From positions 1-64,000 of the forward strand of contig JAUVXF010000013.1 in the NCBI GenBank assembly GCA_030603695.1: a stretch of 64,000 bases of DNA, given 5' to 3'. Each line of letters starts with the position of its first letter. The stretch's first letter is position 1. The stretch comes from Natronohydrobacter sp. GTDB lineage: Bacteria > Pseudomonadota > Alphaproteobacteria > Rhodobacterales > Rhodobacteraceae. The position numbers and the translations under genes were made by a program. Below, one piece after another: positions 29,045 to 37,357 of this stretch. The notes under the pieces were generated by a model. It was not told the origin of the DNA and made no database searches. It saw only the letters and a list, made by a program, of their open reading frames with translations.

Positions 29045-30148
29045 CTATTCCGCCCGCACTGTCTGGCCCGGCACGATTTTATGCGCGCCGATGCTGATAA
29101 TCTGCGTTCCATCCTCAAAGAGGCCGCTGACATAGGCCATATCGCCGCGCAAATGGCGGACTTCTATGGCGATTGGTTCTGCAACCTGTGTTTCTGTTAC
29201 GCCAAGCAGTGTCCAATAGCCTTGCGAACCGGGGCGCATGGCATCGACCGGCACCCATGCCCCGCGCTGGCGCAGGGGAAGTTCGGCCAGCAGGCTTGCG
29301 GTCTGGCCAAAGCCTGTGATCTCTTCTGCCTCGACCGTAAACAGGGCAATGCGGGTATTGCTGCGCAGATCAATATCAGGGCGCAGCGCATGAAGCGTGA
29401 GGGCATATATCCGCCCATTCACATCAAGGCGGGGGTTTTGCAGGGCTGCGGGATCAAGTGACATGGGCAGGCCCGCCCGAAAATTTGCGCGCCCGCGCTC
29501 GAATATCGAAATCACGGGCTGGCCTGCGGCCACGGCCTCGCCCAATGTGGCGCGGGTTGCGCCGACAACGGCATCAAACGGGGCGGTAAGATCTGTATCG
29601 CGCAAACGCAGATCAAGGCGGGCCAAGGCCCCTTCCGCTTCTGCGATTGCAGCACCAAGCGCGTAGCTTTCGGCGCGCGCGCGATCCAGACTGTTCGCAG
29701 GCGCGGCCCCGCGCGCTACCAGACGTTCCAGCCGGGTGATTTCCGCCAGTGCAAGGGCGAGACGGTTCTGCACAGTTTGCAGGTTGGCGGCAACGGCCTG
29801 CCGCTCCAGTGCAAGCGCATCACGCGACACCCGCGCCAGCACATCGCCCTTGCGCACACTATCGCCTTCGCGCACCGTGATTTGCGCAATGATTCCGCCA
29901 AATTCAAAGCCCAGCTCGGCGGTCTGGCTGGCCTCCAGCCGGCCCAGAAACTGCCTGTTGACAAGTATCTGATCTTCAACCCTCAGCGACATCAGCCCCA
30001 CAGGCACCGCTTGGCCGGAGACCGAGGCCAAGCCTTGCCCCGCCTTGCCGCCCCAGACACCGCCCAGCAACAGCGCCACGCTTGCGAGTGCCGCGGCGCC
30101 AAGGGCCACTGTTGCGCGACTTATCCGAGGGGGAAAGGGCCAATTCAC
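29045..30148 (-). CDS. RND efflux membrane-fusion (periplasmic adaptor) protein
   Basis: 367 residues of the AcrA/HlyD class. An N-terminal membrane anchor (about 12-33) is followed by a first lipoyl half containing TAELGFEFGGIIAQITVREGD. An alpha-helical hairpin (about 110-175) is next, then a second lipoyl half with LTAPFDAVVGATRATLGEAV. It bridges the RND pump and the outer-membrane factor. Four bases separate it from the pump gene, so the two are co-translated. A 163-base gap separates it from the outer-membrane factor gene. Confidence 0.91.
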   Translation of the reverse strand: MNWPFPPRISRATVALGAAALASVALLLGGVWGGKAGQGLASVSGQAVPVGLMSLRVEDQILVNRQFLGRLEASQTAELGFEFGGIIAQITVREGDSVRKGDVLARVSRDALALERQAVAANLQTVQNRLALALAEITRLERLVARGAAPANSLDRARAESYALGAAIAEAEGALARLDLRLRDTDLTAPFDAVVGATRATLGEAVAAGQPVISIFERGRANFRAGLPMSLDPAALQNPRLDVNGRIYALTLHALRPDIDLRSNTRIALFTVEAEEITGFGQTASLLAELPLRQRGAWVPVDAMRPGSQGYWTLLGVTETQVAEPIAIEVRHLRGDMAYVSGLFEDGTQIISIGAHKIVPGQTVRAE

Positions 30149-30311
30149 GTCACTTCGCTTTCACATGATCCAAACAAACCAATTGCGCCGTCATATCGGG
30201 CATCAGGAAACAAACACGCCCTAAATGCGCCTGCGTTTACATTTGCAAAACGATTGGTTCAGGATTGCGCTAAGATCATGGTGAAAATGTGTTTTTGTGC
30301 CCGCATTGTCG
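30149..30311 (-). other. Gap between outer-membrane factor and adaptor genes
   Basis: 163 bases, AT-richer than the flanking genes, with no open reading frame worth calling. It could hold a second promoter for the adaptor-RND-PKS-NRPS part of the operon. I saw no clear promoter hexamers, operator or terminator. Confidence 0.3.
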
Positions 30312-31781
30312 TTAGTTCTGTGCGGCGGCCTGTCGGGATTGGGGCTGCGTTCCCATGCCAAGGCGCAGGTTCAAATCCACAAATGTCAGCGCGCGCGACA
30401 GGCGCGCATCGGCAAGCGCGTTTTCGGACTGTGCCAGATCGGCTTCCAGCGCATATAGTTCTGACAATGTGGCGGTGCCTTCGCGAGAGGCGTCTTTCAG
30501 CAGGCGTTGCGCTTGGGATTGCAAGTGGACGGCGCGCTCTATCGCGGCTTCATTTTGGGCCGCTATGCCGTAATCCAGAAGGGCCGCTTCTACCTCATAT
30601 AGCGCCGTAAGCACGGCAGAGGCCCAAGCCTGATAGGCCGCGTCCAGCCGAAGCGAGGCACCATCCACCGCCGCCAATGTGGCGCGCCGGGGCAGGGATG
30701 GCAGGCGCAGCGAGGGGCCAAAGCCTGTGACCACCCCGCTGCTGCGCCCCGGCCCAAAGCGCAAGGCGCGCGCTTCAATCGTGCCAGACAGCGACAGGCT
30801 TGGATACAGCGCGGCACGCGATTTCCCAAGCGCGGCGCGTGCGGCATCATAGCGGGCCTCTGCCATGCGCAGATCGGGGCGGTTGCGGATCAGATCGGCG
30901 GGAAGGGCAGGGTCTGGGGCAAGACGCGCGCGGGGTTGGTTGGTGCGCGCATGCAAGGCGCGCAAAAATTCGGGTGGGGCCGCGCCGGGCGCATCGCCCA
31001 TCAGGATGGTCAGGCGCAAAATGGTTTTGGCCACAGTGGTTTCCAGATTGCGCCTGTCTGCGTCCAGCGCCGCGAGCCGCGCTTCGCTGCGCAGGCTGTC
31101 AATCCGCGTGCCAACGCCATCAGCAGCCAGTGCGCGCGCGATATCCAGCGTTTCGCGCTGACGGCGGATTTCGGATTGTGCAAGCGCAAGGCGTTGTTGG
31201 CTGTGGCGCAATGCCAGATAGGTATCGGCGATTTCGCCAATCAGCAAAAGCTGTGCGCTTGCGCTTTCGGCATCGGCAAAAGCGGCCTCTGCGGCGGCGC
31301 CCAGCCTGTCGGCCTCGCGCTCGCGCCCCAGATCAAAGATTGTTTCCAGTCCCAATCTGCCGCTGATGGTTGACTCCGTTGTGCGCAAGCGCCCGCCATG
31401 TGCGCTGGCTGATCCTTCAGTGGAGAGGTTGGTAAGCCCCCGGATGGCCCCGGTTTCCACATATGCCGCACGCGCGCGCAGCTGCGCTGCCGCAAGATCG
31501 GGGCTGCCCTGTAAAGCGCGTGCGACAAGCGCATCCAGCGTGGGGTCTTGAAACCCGCGCCACCATTGGCTTTCATCCAGCAGGCGCGGTGATGGGCGGA
31601 TGGTGCCTTGCCATGAATTTGCAAAGGGAAAGCTTGGATTTTGCCCATCCATCGGGGGCGCGCAGCCTGCAAGGCTGCCCAAAAGCGCAGCAATCACAGC
31701 GCCTTTGCGCAGGCTTTGTCCTGATTTGGGCGCATGATACCGCGCCGCACGGGCTGCGGAGGGATGAAAAGACTTGCGCAT
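30312..31781 (-). CDS. Outer-membrane efflux lipoprotein, TolC/NodT family
   Basis: About 489 residues. The N-terminal region has a lipoprotein signal with lipobox LAGC, so the mature protein would be acylated at that Cys. Two TolC-type repeats follow, rich in long helices. The motif RPDLRMAEARYDAARAALG is characteristic of NodT-family channels. The start at 31781 is preferred because a promoter-like element lies just upstream, and the longer frame from 31832 would begin upstream of that -10. It is the outlet of the tripartite pump encoded by the next two genes. Confidence 0.9.
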   Translation of the reverse strand: MRKSFHPSAARAARYHAPKSGQSLRKGAVIAALLGSLAGCAPPMDGQNPSFPFANSWQGTIRPSPRLLDESQWWRGFQDPTLDALVARALQGSPDLAAAQLRARAAYVETGAIRGLTNLSTEGSASAHGGRLRTTESTISGRLGLETIFDLGREREADRLGAAAEAAFADAESASAQLLLIGEIADTYLALRHSQQRLALAQSEIRRQRETLDIARALAADGVGTRIDSLRSEARLAALDADRRNLETTVAKTILRLTILMGDAPGAAPPEFLRALHARTNQPRARLAPDPALPADLIRNRPDLRMAEARYDAARAALGKSRAALYPSLSLSGTIEARALRFGPGRSSGVVTGFGPSLRLPSLPRRATLAAVDGASLRLDAAYQAWASAVLTALYEVEAALLDYGIAAQNEAAIERAVHLQSQAQRLLKDASREGTATLSELYALEADLAQSENALADARLSRALTFVDLNLRLGMGTQPQSRQAAAQN

Positions 31782-31822
31782 AATTGCCTGTCTGCTTGCC
31801 AGATATTCCTGATCTTGCACCA

Positions 31823-31852
31823 GATATACCAACTAAAGAGATAAATGTCTCT
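31823..31852 (-). promoter_or_regulatory. Candidate promoter with overlapping inverted repeat ahead of the efflux/PKS operon
   Basis: On the minus strand GAGACA (31846-31851), a 17-base spacer and TATATC (31823-31828) form a promoter-like pair upstream of the outer-membrane factor gene. An inverted repeat AGAGA-TAAATG-TCTCT (31837-31852) covers the -35 and spacer, a usual place for a repressor. No regulator gene is adjacent, so the controlling protein is unknown. Confidence 0.4.
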
Positions 31853-31895
31853 CTAAAAGATGGGGTGCCGGTGGATTGCGCGCGTGGCGGTTTTC

Positions 31896-32618
31896 TTATT
31901 CAGGCCGATTAACCAGCCAAGTCAGCACATGATCGGCGCGGATGTCATAGCAAACCTGCACGCGAAATCCCTGTGGCACATCAGGGTGCAAGGCTTCTGT
32001 GATTTGAAATTGCAGGCTGTCTTGCGATACCGCGCCCAGTAATTCGGCGGCGCTGAAACCGAAAAACCGGCCCACACGCGGGTAAAGCGCCTTGAAAATG
32101 CTTTCTTTGGCGGAAAACAGCAGGGTTGCGGCTATTTCTGGCGGATATCCCATGTCAGCCCGCGCAAGCGCGGCCTCGCGCGCAGACAGGCATTTGGCGA
32201 CAATCGCCGCGAGGGCGGTTCCGGTGGCAATGCGTTCCAGATCGATCCCGCATAAGTGGTTGGGAACACAGGTTACCAGACTGGCCGCGCGCCCGTGGCT
32301 ATGGGTAATTGCGCCTGCAAGCCCTTGTGGCCAGATGGGCGCGCGATCCGTGCCCGCGCGAATGTCATGGGCCGGCAGATGAAGGGCTTGCAGCGCAAGT
32401 GCCGCGCTGATCCGCCCAGCCAGAAAATCCGCCTGCCGTTTGGCTGCCATGCCGGGCAGCGCTGGTGGCGGTTCTATGCCGTAGGCGGCAAACAGCGCCG
32501 GATCATAGCGCAGCGGATCGAAGGCCATCTCGACCAGTGCAACCCCCGCGCCAAGCCCGTCTCGCACTGTGGCCTTGGTCACAAAGCTATCGGGCGAAAT
32601 CTGGGCAGCCGGGATCAT
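31896..32618 (-). CDS. 4'-phosphopantetheinyl transferase, EntD/Sfp type
   Basis: About 240 residues. Family residues are present: FLAGRISAALAL, ITHSHG, the Mg-binding GIDLERI and FSAKESIFKAL with the WxxKES-type Glu and Lys. It transfers phosphopantetheine from CoA to carrier domains and should activate the PKS ACP and the NRPS carrier domain. The start at 32618 gives a normal length; longer frames run back into soxZ. It lies 55 bases after soxZ on the same strand, so it may be read from the sulfur operon as well as serving the biosynthetic cluster. Confidence 0.88.
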   Translation of the reverse strand: MIPAAQISPDSFVTKATVRDGLGAGVALVEMAFDPLRYDPALFAAYGIEPPPALPGMAAKRQADFLAGRISAALALQALHLPAHDIRAGTDRAPIWPQGLAGAITHSHGRAASLVTCVPNHLCGIDLERIATGTALAAIVAKCLSAREAALARADMGYPPEIAATLLFSAKESIFKALYPRVGRFFGFSAAELLGAVSQDSLQFQITEALHPDVPQGFRVQVCYDIRADHVLTWLVNRPE

Positions 32619-32673
32619 GCGCTGGTTGCGCTCTGGGGTGATCGCAGTAACAGGGGCAATGCCACCGGGCGCA

Positions 32674-32979
32674 TCAGGACACAGAAACACTGCCTTCGGC
32701 GCGAAACTCTGTTCCATCCTCATGCGTCCAGATGAATTCAAAATCACCAGGCGCAGCGGCGCGCAGGTAGAAGGTGAAGGTCGGATTGGCGGCGCTGCCA
32801 TTGCCAAAATCATAGCTGAGCACCGTTTGCCCATTCATGCGCGCGTCAAACCGCGCCAGCATATCGCGCGGGTTATCCGAGGACAGGCCCGTCACCATCG
32901 GGTGATCTATCAGGGTGCGGATTTCGATTTCCTCGCCTGCACTGGCAGAGCGGGGCAGGCGAACTCTGGGTGTGGACAT
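32674..32979 (-). CDS. soxZ: Thiosulfate oxidation carrier complex subunit SoxZ
   Basis: 101 residues, the usual SoxZ size, with the immunoglobulin-like core (PRVRLPRSASAGEEIEIRTL, then HPMVTGL). SoxZ pairs with SoxY in the periplasm and is exported with it, so its lack of a signal peptide is normal. The start at 32979 has an AGGAG site eight bases ahead, which overlaps the soxY stop region. The gap to soxY is ten bases. Confidence 0.93.
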   Translation of the reverse strand: MSTPRVRLPRSASAGEEIEIRTLIDHPMVTGLSSDNPRDMLARFDARMNGQTVLSYDFGNGSAANPTFTFYLRAAAPGDFEFIWTHEDGTEFRAEGSVSVS

Positions 32980-32989
32980 GGTTTTCTCC

Positions 32990-33442
32990 TCAGGTTGCGC
33001 AGCCGCCAACAGATACGGTCACGATCGCGGCCTGACTTAGCACGCGGCCATCTGACAATTCCGCCAGAACCAGAAATTCCTGTTCCTCGGCCAGCCTGAT
33101 GCGGGTGAACACTTCGGCCCGCGCCAGTTGTGGCCCAAGATGGAAGCTGCCGATATCGGGCGCGGGGTTGCGCGTGGCGATGATATGAATGGCGCGCACA
33201 TGGTCTGCTTCTGTCATCGGGCTGTCAATGCGCACTGTCAGCGGCACTTGTGCCCCATTCTCGGCCACGCGCGGCAGATCAAGCTCTATCCCGCCCTCAA
33301 TGGCCGCGCGCCCATCAAGCAACTGGTCGCGCCATGCTTGCCATTCGGCATTTTCCTCTGCCCGAAGAGCTGTGCCGCCAACAAGAACAAGTGCGGCAGA
33401 GACTGCCGCACCCTGTAGAAATTCGCGCCGATTGCCTGTCAT
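32990..33442 (-). CDS. soxY: Thiosulfate oxidation carrier protein SoxY with variant C-terminus
   Basis: 150 residues. The N-terminus has a twin-arginine signal (NRREFLQGAAVSAAL), as expected for exported SoxYZ. The mature part matches SoxY: LTVRIDSPMTEADHVRAIHI and HLGP. SoxY carries sulfur intermediates on the Cys of a C-terminal GGCGG arm; here the protein ends VSVGGCAT, so the Cys is kept but the last two glycines are Ala-Thr. The start at 33442 is chosen because it gives a clean Tat signal; the longer frame runs into the neighbouring gene. Confidence 0.9.
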   Translation of the reverse strand: MTGNRREFLQGAAVSAALVLVGGTALRAEENAEWQAWRDQLLDGRAAIEGGIELDLPRVAENGAQVPLTVRIDSPMTEADHVRAIHIIATRNPAPDIGSFHLGPQLARAEVFTRIRLAEEQEFLVLAELSDGRVLSQAAIVTVSVGGCAT

Positions 33443-33464
33443 CAAGCGTCCTTTCGTATTTGCC

Positions 33465-34757
33465 TTACGAGAACATATCCCGTGTGATGCTGTCATACCA
33501 TGCGTCTGCATAGCTTGCTTCCAGCCTGCGGTTTTCTGCCAGTTCCGACAATGGGCCGCGCGGTGAAATGCCGCCCGAATCCGGGGTTTCGGCAAAGCCC
33601 TCATCCGTGGGACGGAACACGCCCACTACCGAAAACCCGTAATCCGCCCCGCCATGGCTGTAGCAGGTGTTGAAATACACCGGATCACTGGGTGCGGGTT
33701 GGCCTGTCATTTCAGCCAGCGCCGCCGCAACCGCGGTTTTGGACGTGGAATTGGCAATATAGCCCGATTTCGGCAAAGGCGCTGCGATATTGGCATCCCC
33801 GATCACATGGATATCGGCGGCTGCATTGGCCTCGAATGTGCGGGAGTTGACAGGAACCCAGCCGGACTCGTCTGCCAGCCCGGTATCCCGCGCAATCGCG
33901 GCCGCAAATTGCGGCGCGATCACATTGCCCACATCAACTCGGTGCTCTTCGCCGAATTCGCTGATGAAAAGCTTGTTTTCCACATCCACGCGCACGATCT
34001 TGCCGTCCTGATTGCCGGGAACCCATTCTATCATGTCGCCATATAGCTCGGCCCAGGTATCTTGAAAGAGGCCCTGTTTCGAGAATCCCTCTTTGGCATC
34101 GAATGCCAGGATTTTCGCGGTCGGGTTGGCCTGCTTCAGGTAATGCGCGATCATGGAGATACGCTCATAGGGGCCGGGGGGGCAGCGGAACGGGTTGCCG
34201 GGAATGGCAAGGCCCACAACACCACCTTCGGGCAGCGCTTCCAGTTGCTGGCGCAGCAGGGTGATTTGCGAACCGTCCCCGCCCATCCACGCATGCGGGA
34301 AAATCTGCGCGGCGGCTTCATCATAGCCTTCAATCGCGCCCCAGCGCAGCCCGATCCCCGGAGAGACGATCAGTTTGTCATACCCAACATCTGCCCCGCT
34401 GGCCAAGCGCACTGATTTTGCCACCGGATCAATATCCGCCGCGCGGTCTTGCAGCACAGTCACGCCGCGTGCGCGCAGCCCATCATAGGAATGGGTGATC
34501 TGGGGTAGTTCCCGCTTGCCGCCCAAAATCAGGTTGCCATAGGGGCAAGTGATGAAGGTGGGATATGGCTCTATCAGCGTCACCTCGACTTCGGGGTAAG
34601 TGATGCGTGCAAAGCGGGCGGCAGAGGCCCCGCCAAACCCGCCCCCGATAATCACAAGGCGGCCTGTGGTGTTGGCGCGCAGCAGGGATGGCGCGGCAAG
34701 GGTTGCGGCACTTGCGCCAATCAGGGCGCCAAAGCTGCGACGTGTCAGGATTGTCAT
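33465..34757 (-). CDS. Flavocytochrome c sulfide dehydrogenase flavoprotein subunit (FccB/SoxF)
   Basis: 430 residues. A Tat signal (TRRSFGALIG) precedes the FAD-binding motif RLVIIGGGFGGASAA. Redox cysteines are likely those in FITCPYGN, RCPPGPYER and NTCYSHGG. The enzyme oxidises sulfide to sulfur in the periplasm and passes electrons to a c-type cytochrome. The small cytochrome c gene just upstream is the obvious partner and soxYZ follow directly. Confidence 0.92.
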   Translation of the reverse strand: MTILTRRSFGALIGASAATLAAPSLLRANTTGRLVIIGGGFGGASAARFARITYPEVEVTLIEPYPTFITCPYGNLILGGKRELPQITHSYDGLRARGVTVLQDRAADIDPVAKSVRLASGADVGYDKLIVSPGIGLRWGAIEGYDEAAAQIFPHAWMGGDGSQITLLRQQLEALPEGGVVGLAIPGNPFRCPPGPYERISMIAHYLKQANPTAKILAFDAKEGFSKQGLFQDTWAELYGDMIEWVPGNQDGKIVRVDVENKLFISEFGEEHRVDVGNVIAPQFAAAIARDTGLADESGWVPVNSRTFEANAAADIHVIGDANIAAPLPKSGYIANSTSKTAVAAALAEMTGQPAPSDPVYFNTCYSHGGADYGFSVVGVFRPTDEGFAETPDSGGISPRGPLSELAENRRLEASYADAWYDSITRDMFS

Positions 34758-34769
34758 GGGCTTGGCTCC

Positions 34770-35066
34770 TTATTGGATCGATGCGAAATAATCAGCGAGG
34801 ATTTGAACTTCCTCATCCGTATATCCCGGCGCGATGCGGTTCATGATTGTGGCAGGGCGCGAATTGTCGCGAAACTCTTGCCAGATGGCAAGAAAGGCAT
34901 CGCGATCATAACCCGCAATCCGGGCAACCGCGCCTTGCCCCTCGCCGGATTGGCCATGGCAGCCTGCGCACCCCTGCGCAATAAGCGGCGTTGGTTGTTC
35001 GGCAAATGCGGGGGCGGCAAGCAAACTTGCGCCAAGCGCCGCAGCAATCAGACTGATGCGTGTCAT
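34770..35066 (-). CDS. Small periplasmic cytochrome c (FccA/SoxE-like)
   Basis: 98 residues. A signal peptide ends at AFAEQ, followed by one heme c motif CAGCH and a likely distal Met in ATIMNRIAPGYT. The start at 35066 follows AAAGGA and gives a clean signal peptide; the longer frame does not. It lies 12 bases before the sulfide dehydrogenase flavoprotein, so it is most likely its cytochrome subunit or electron acceptor. Confidence 0.9.
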   Translation of the reverse strand: MTRISLIAAALGASLLAAPAFAEQPTPLIAQGCAGCHGQSGEGQGAVARIAGYDRDAFLAIWQEFRDNSRPATIMNRIAPGYTDEEVQILADYFASIQ

Positions 35067-35175
35067 CTGGTATCCTTTCCTGTTCACGTCCCCATTTAGC
35101 GCAAATCTGGCCATCTTGGAATATATTGCTAAAATTTCGGCGGATACGCTGTTCAAATTGGAAAAAATTCCCAGA

Positions 35176-36369
35176 TCATCGCGGATTATCAAGATGAAAT
35201 AGTGGCCTTAGCCATAATCCCAGAACGTTACCGGGCAAAGCGGCGATAATCCAGAACCACCCATGCAGGCTGCCCGAGGCCACACCAGAGAAAAACGCGC
35301 TGATATTGCAGCCAAAGGCCATGCGCGCGCCGTAGCCCAGCATCAACCCGCCCAGAATGGCGGCCAGCAGTGGCCGAAACCCGATCCGCCAATCAGGGGC
35401 AAACCGGCCTGCAAGCCCTGCCGCCAGAAAGGCCCCCAGAACCAGCGCGACATTCATCAGATGCGTTGCATCCTGCACCAGCGGGCGGTGCAGCAGATCA
35501 ATGCGTGTGGGATCTTCCCAATAGGGCCAGAATACAGGATCGGCCCAGCCCGCCGCTTCGGCCACGCGCGCGCCCCATGTGGCAAAGGCCTGGGTTATGC
35601 CCCAAGGCCGCCCGGCAATCGCCAAAGTGGCAAAATTCAGCACGGCCAACGCCAGTGCCGCCCAGGCCAAGGGCCAGGGGCCGGACAGAAAGCTTGCGCC
35701 GGGCCTGCGAAATAAGGGTTCAACCGCGCCTGTCTTGCGGTGCTCGCGCCGCGCAAGCGCGTAAAAAATCGCCGCAAAAACCGCAAGGTTCAGCGCCAAG
35801 GCAGGCCACAGGCCCAGCGTTTCGGGCAAGGAGACGGGGGGCAGGGCAGGCAGGTTTTCCCAGCGCTCTATATCCCATGCGCCCAGCGTCATGCCTGCGA
35901 CAAAGCACACCAGCGTCACCCCCGTTCGCGTATCGCCGCCCCCTGTGGTGTACAGCGTGCCAGAGGCGCAGCCGCCCCCCAGTTGCATCCCGATCCCGAA
36001 CAGAAACGCGCCGATCACAACCTCCCACCCGGCAGGAAAGACAAAGCCGCGCACAGGCTGGCCAAAGAGCGACCCCGCCGCAAGGGCAGGAAAGAACAGC
36101 AGCACCGCCACGCCCAGCATCAGCATTTGCGCCCGCACCGCCCCGCTGCGCCCTGTCAGGATGCAGTTGCGATAGGCCCCCGTAAACCCGAAGGCCGCGT
36201 GATACAGCGCAAAGCCAAGCCCCGCGCCCACGCCCCACAGCGCCACCAGCCGCCCCGATCCGTGGGCCACCACATAGGCCGCCCCCAGACACAATGCGCC
36301 AAGCGCAAGTATGAGCGGGAAGATTTGCGGCTGGCGCAGAAGGGCCGCACTGGTGTTAAGAGGGGGCAT
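35176..36369 (-). CDS. YeeE/YedE family sulfur-compound transporter
   Basis: About 397 residues with roughly ten membrane helices. It carries YeeE/YedE cysteine motifs, GGGCASGTLY in the first half and YGARMAFGCNISAF in the second. Family members import thiosulfate or related sulfane compounds. It is the first gene of the sulfur operon. The start at 36369 (MPPLNTSAALL) is uncertain; an ATG at 36423 is in frame. Confidence 0.87.
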   Translation of the reverse strand: MPPLNTSAALLRQPQIFPLILALGALCLGAAYVVAHGSGRLVALWGVGAGLGFALYHAAFGFTGAYRNCILTGRSGAVRAQMLMLGVAVLLFFPALAAGSLFGQPVRGFVFPAGWEVVIGAFLFGIGMQLGGGCASGTLYTTGGGDTRTGVTLVCFVAGMTLGAWDIERWENLPALPPVSLPETLGLWPALALNLAVFAAIFYALARREHRKTGAVEPLFRRPGASFLSGPWPLAWAALALAVLNFATLAIAGRPWGITQAFATWGARVAEAAGWADPVFWPYWEDPTRIDLLHRPLVQDATHLMNVALVLGAFLAAGLAGRFAPDWRIGFRPLLAAILGGLMLGYGARMAFGCNISAFFSGVASGSLHGWFWIIAALPGNVLGLWLRPLFHLDNPR

Positions 36370-36539
36370 GGCAAAATCCGATATCTGAGAGTAATCTTTG
36401 ATACCGCGCCTATTGGCTGGCATCAAGCACGGGGGGGGCTTTCACAGGCGGCTTTCACGGGGGGGCTTTGCTTGGCTCTGCTTGAAAGCAGCTTCTGCGC
36501 ACTACATCTGTTGCAAGAGATTCAGGCGTCAAGGAAACC

Positions 36540-37268
36540 ATGCAGCTTCGCTTTCACCCCTGCGCAAAAGAGGCGCTATTTCTGGCTGTGCTGGGTTTTG
36601 GCGCAGTTGCCGGGCTTGGGGTGTTTTTGGTTGGTTCCAACCCATTGGCGGTGCTTGTGGCGCTGGGGGCCTATGCCATCAGCGCAGCCCTTGTCGGGTT
36701 TTACATGCTGCGCACCTATCCGCATGCGCGCCTTGGGCTGTGCAACCGCGTCACCTATGCCCGGTTGGTTCTGACGGCGGCGCTTCTGGCGCCGTTATGG
36801 GGAAGCGCCGCGCCTTGGGCCATACTGAGCCTTGCGCTTCTTGCCCTTGTGCTGGACGGGGTGGATGGCTGGCTTGCCCGGCGCGAGGGGTTGGTATCCG
36901 CCTTTGGGGCGCGGTTTGACATGGAAGTGGATGCAGCGCTTGGCCTTGTCCTTGCAGTCAATGTCTGGGCCTCTGGGGTCGTTGGGCTGGCGGTGCTGAT
37001 ACTGGGGTTGCCGCGCTATGTCTTTGTTGCCTCGGCCTTTATCTGGCCGTGGATGGCGCGGCCCTTGCCCCCCAGCCAAGCGCGCAAACTGGCCTGCGCC
37101 ATCCAGATTGGCGCGCTGATTGTGCTTCTTGTGCCGGGCTTGCCATCGGTGCTGGCGGATATTGTGCTTTTGGTGGCGGCGGTGGTGCTGTTGTGGTCTT
37201 TCGGGCGCGATACACTTTGGCTGTATCGCAAGCGTGGCCAGATTGCCGTGTCGGCGCCGCAATCATGA
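36540..37268 (+). CDS. CDP-alcohol phosphatidyltransferase family membrane protein
   Basis: 242 residues with about six helices. The family motif D-xx-DG-xx-AR-x8-G-xxx-D-xxx-D is complete in LDGVDGWLARREG followed by GARFDMEVD at about residues 104-128. It would transfer a phosphoalcohol or diacylglycerol-phosphate group from a CDP donor; the acceptor is unknown. AAGGA precedes the ATG. It is divergent from the sulfur operon and close to the RibA/PTPS cluster, though in a separate transcription unit. Confidence 0.88.
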   Translation: MQLRFHPCAKEALFLAVLGFGAVAGLGVFLVGSNPLAVLVALGAYAISAALVGFYMLRTYPHARLGLCNRVTYARLVLTAALLAPLWGSAAPWAILSLALLALVLDGVDGWLARREGLVSAFGARFDMEVDAALGLVLAVNVWASGVVGLAVLILGLPRYVFVASAFIWPWMARPLPPSQARKLACAIQIGALIVLLVPGLPSVLADIVLLVAAVVLLWSFGRDTLWLYRKRGQIAVSAPQS

Positions 37269-37357
37269 GGCCGCGAAGGGCGGGCGGCTGATATCGGTTC
37301 CAGCCGTCTTGTTGCCAGACCCGTCTTGCATGGCAATGGCGCGCGGCGCGGGAAAGG

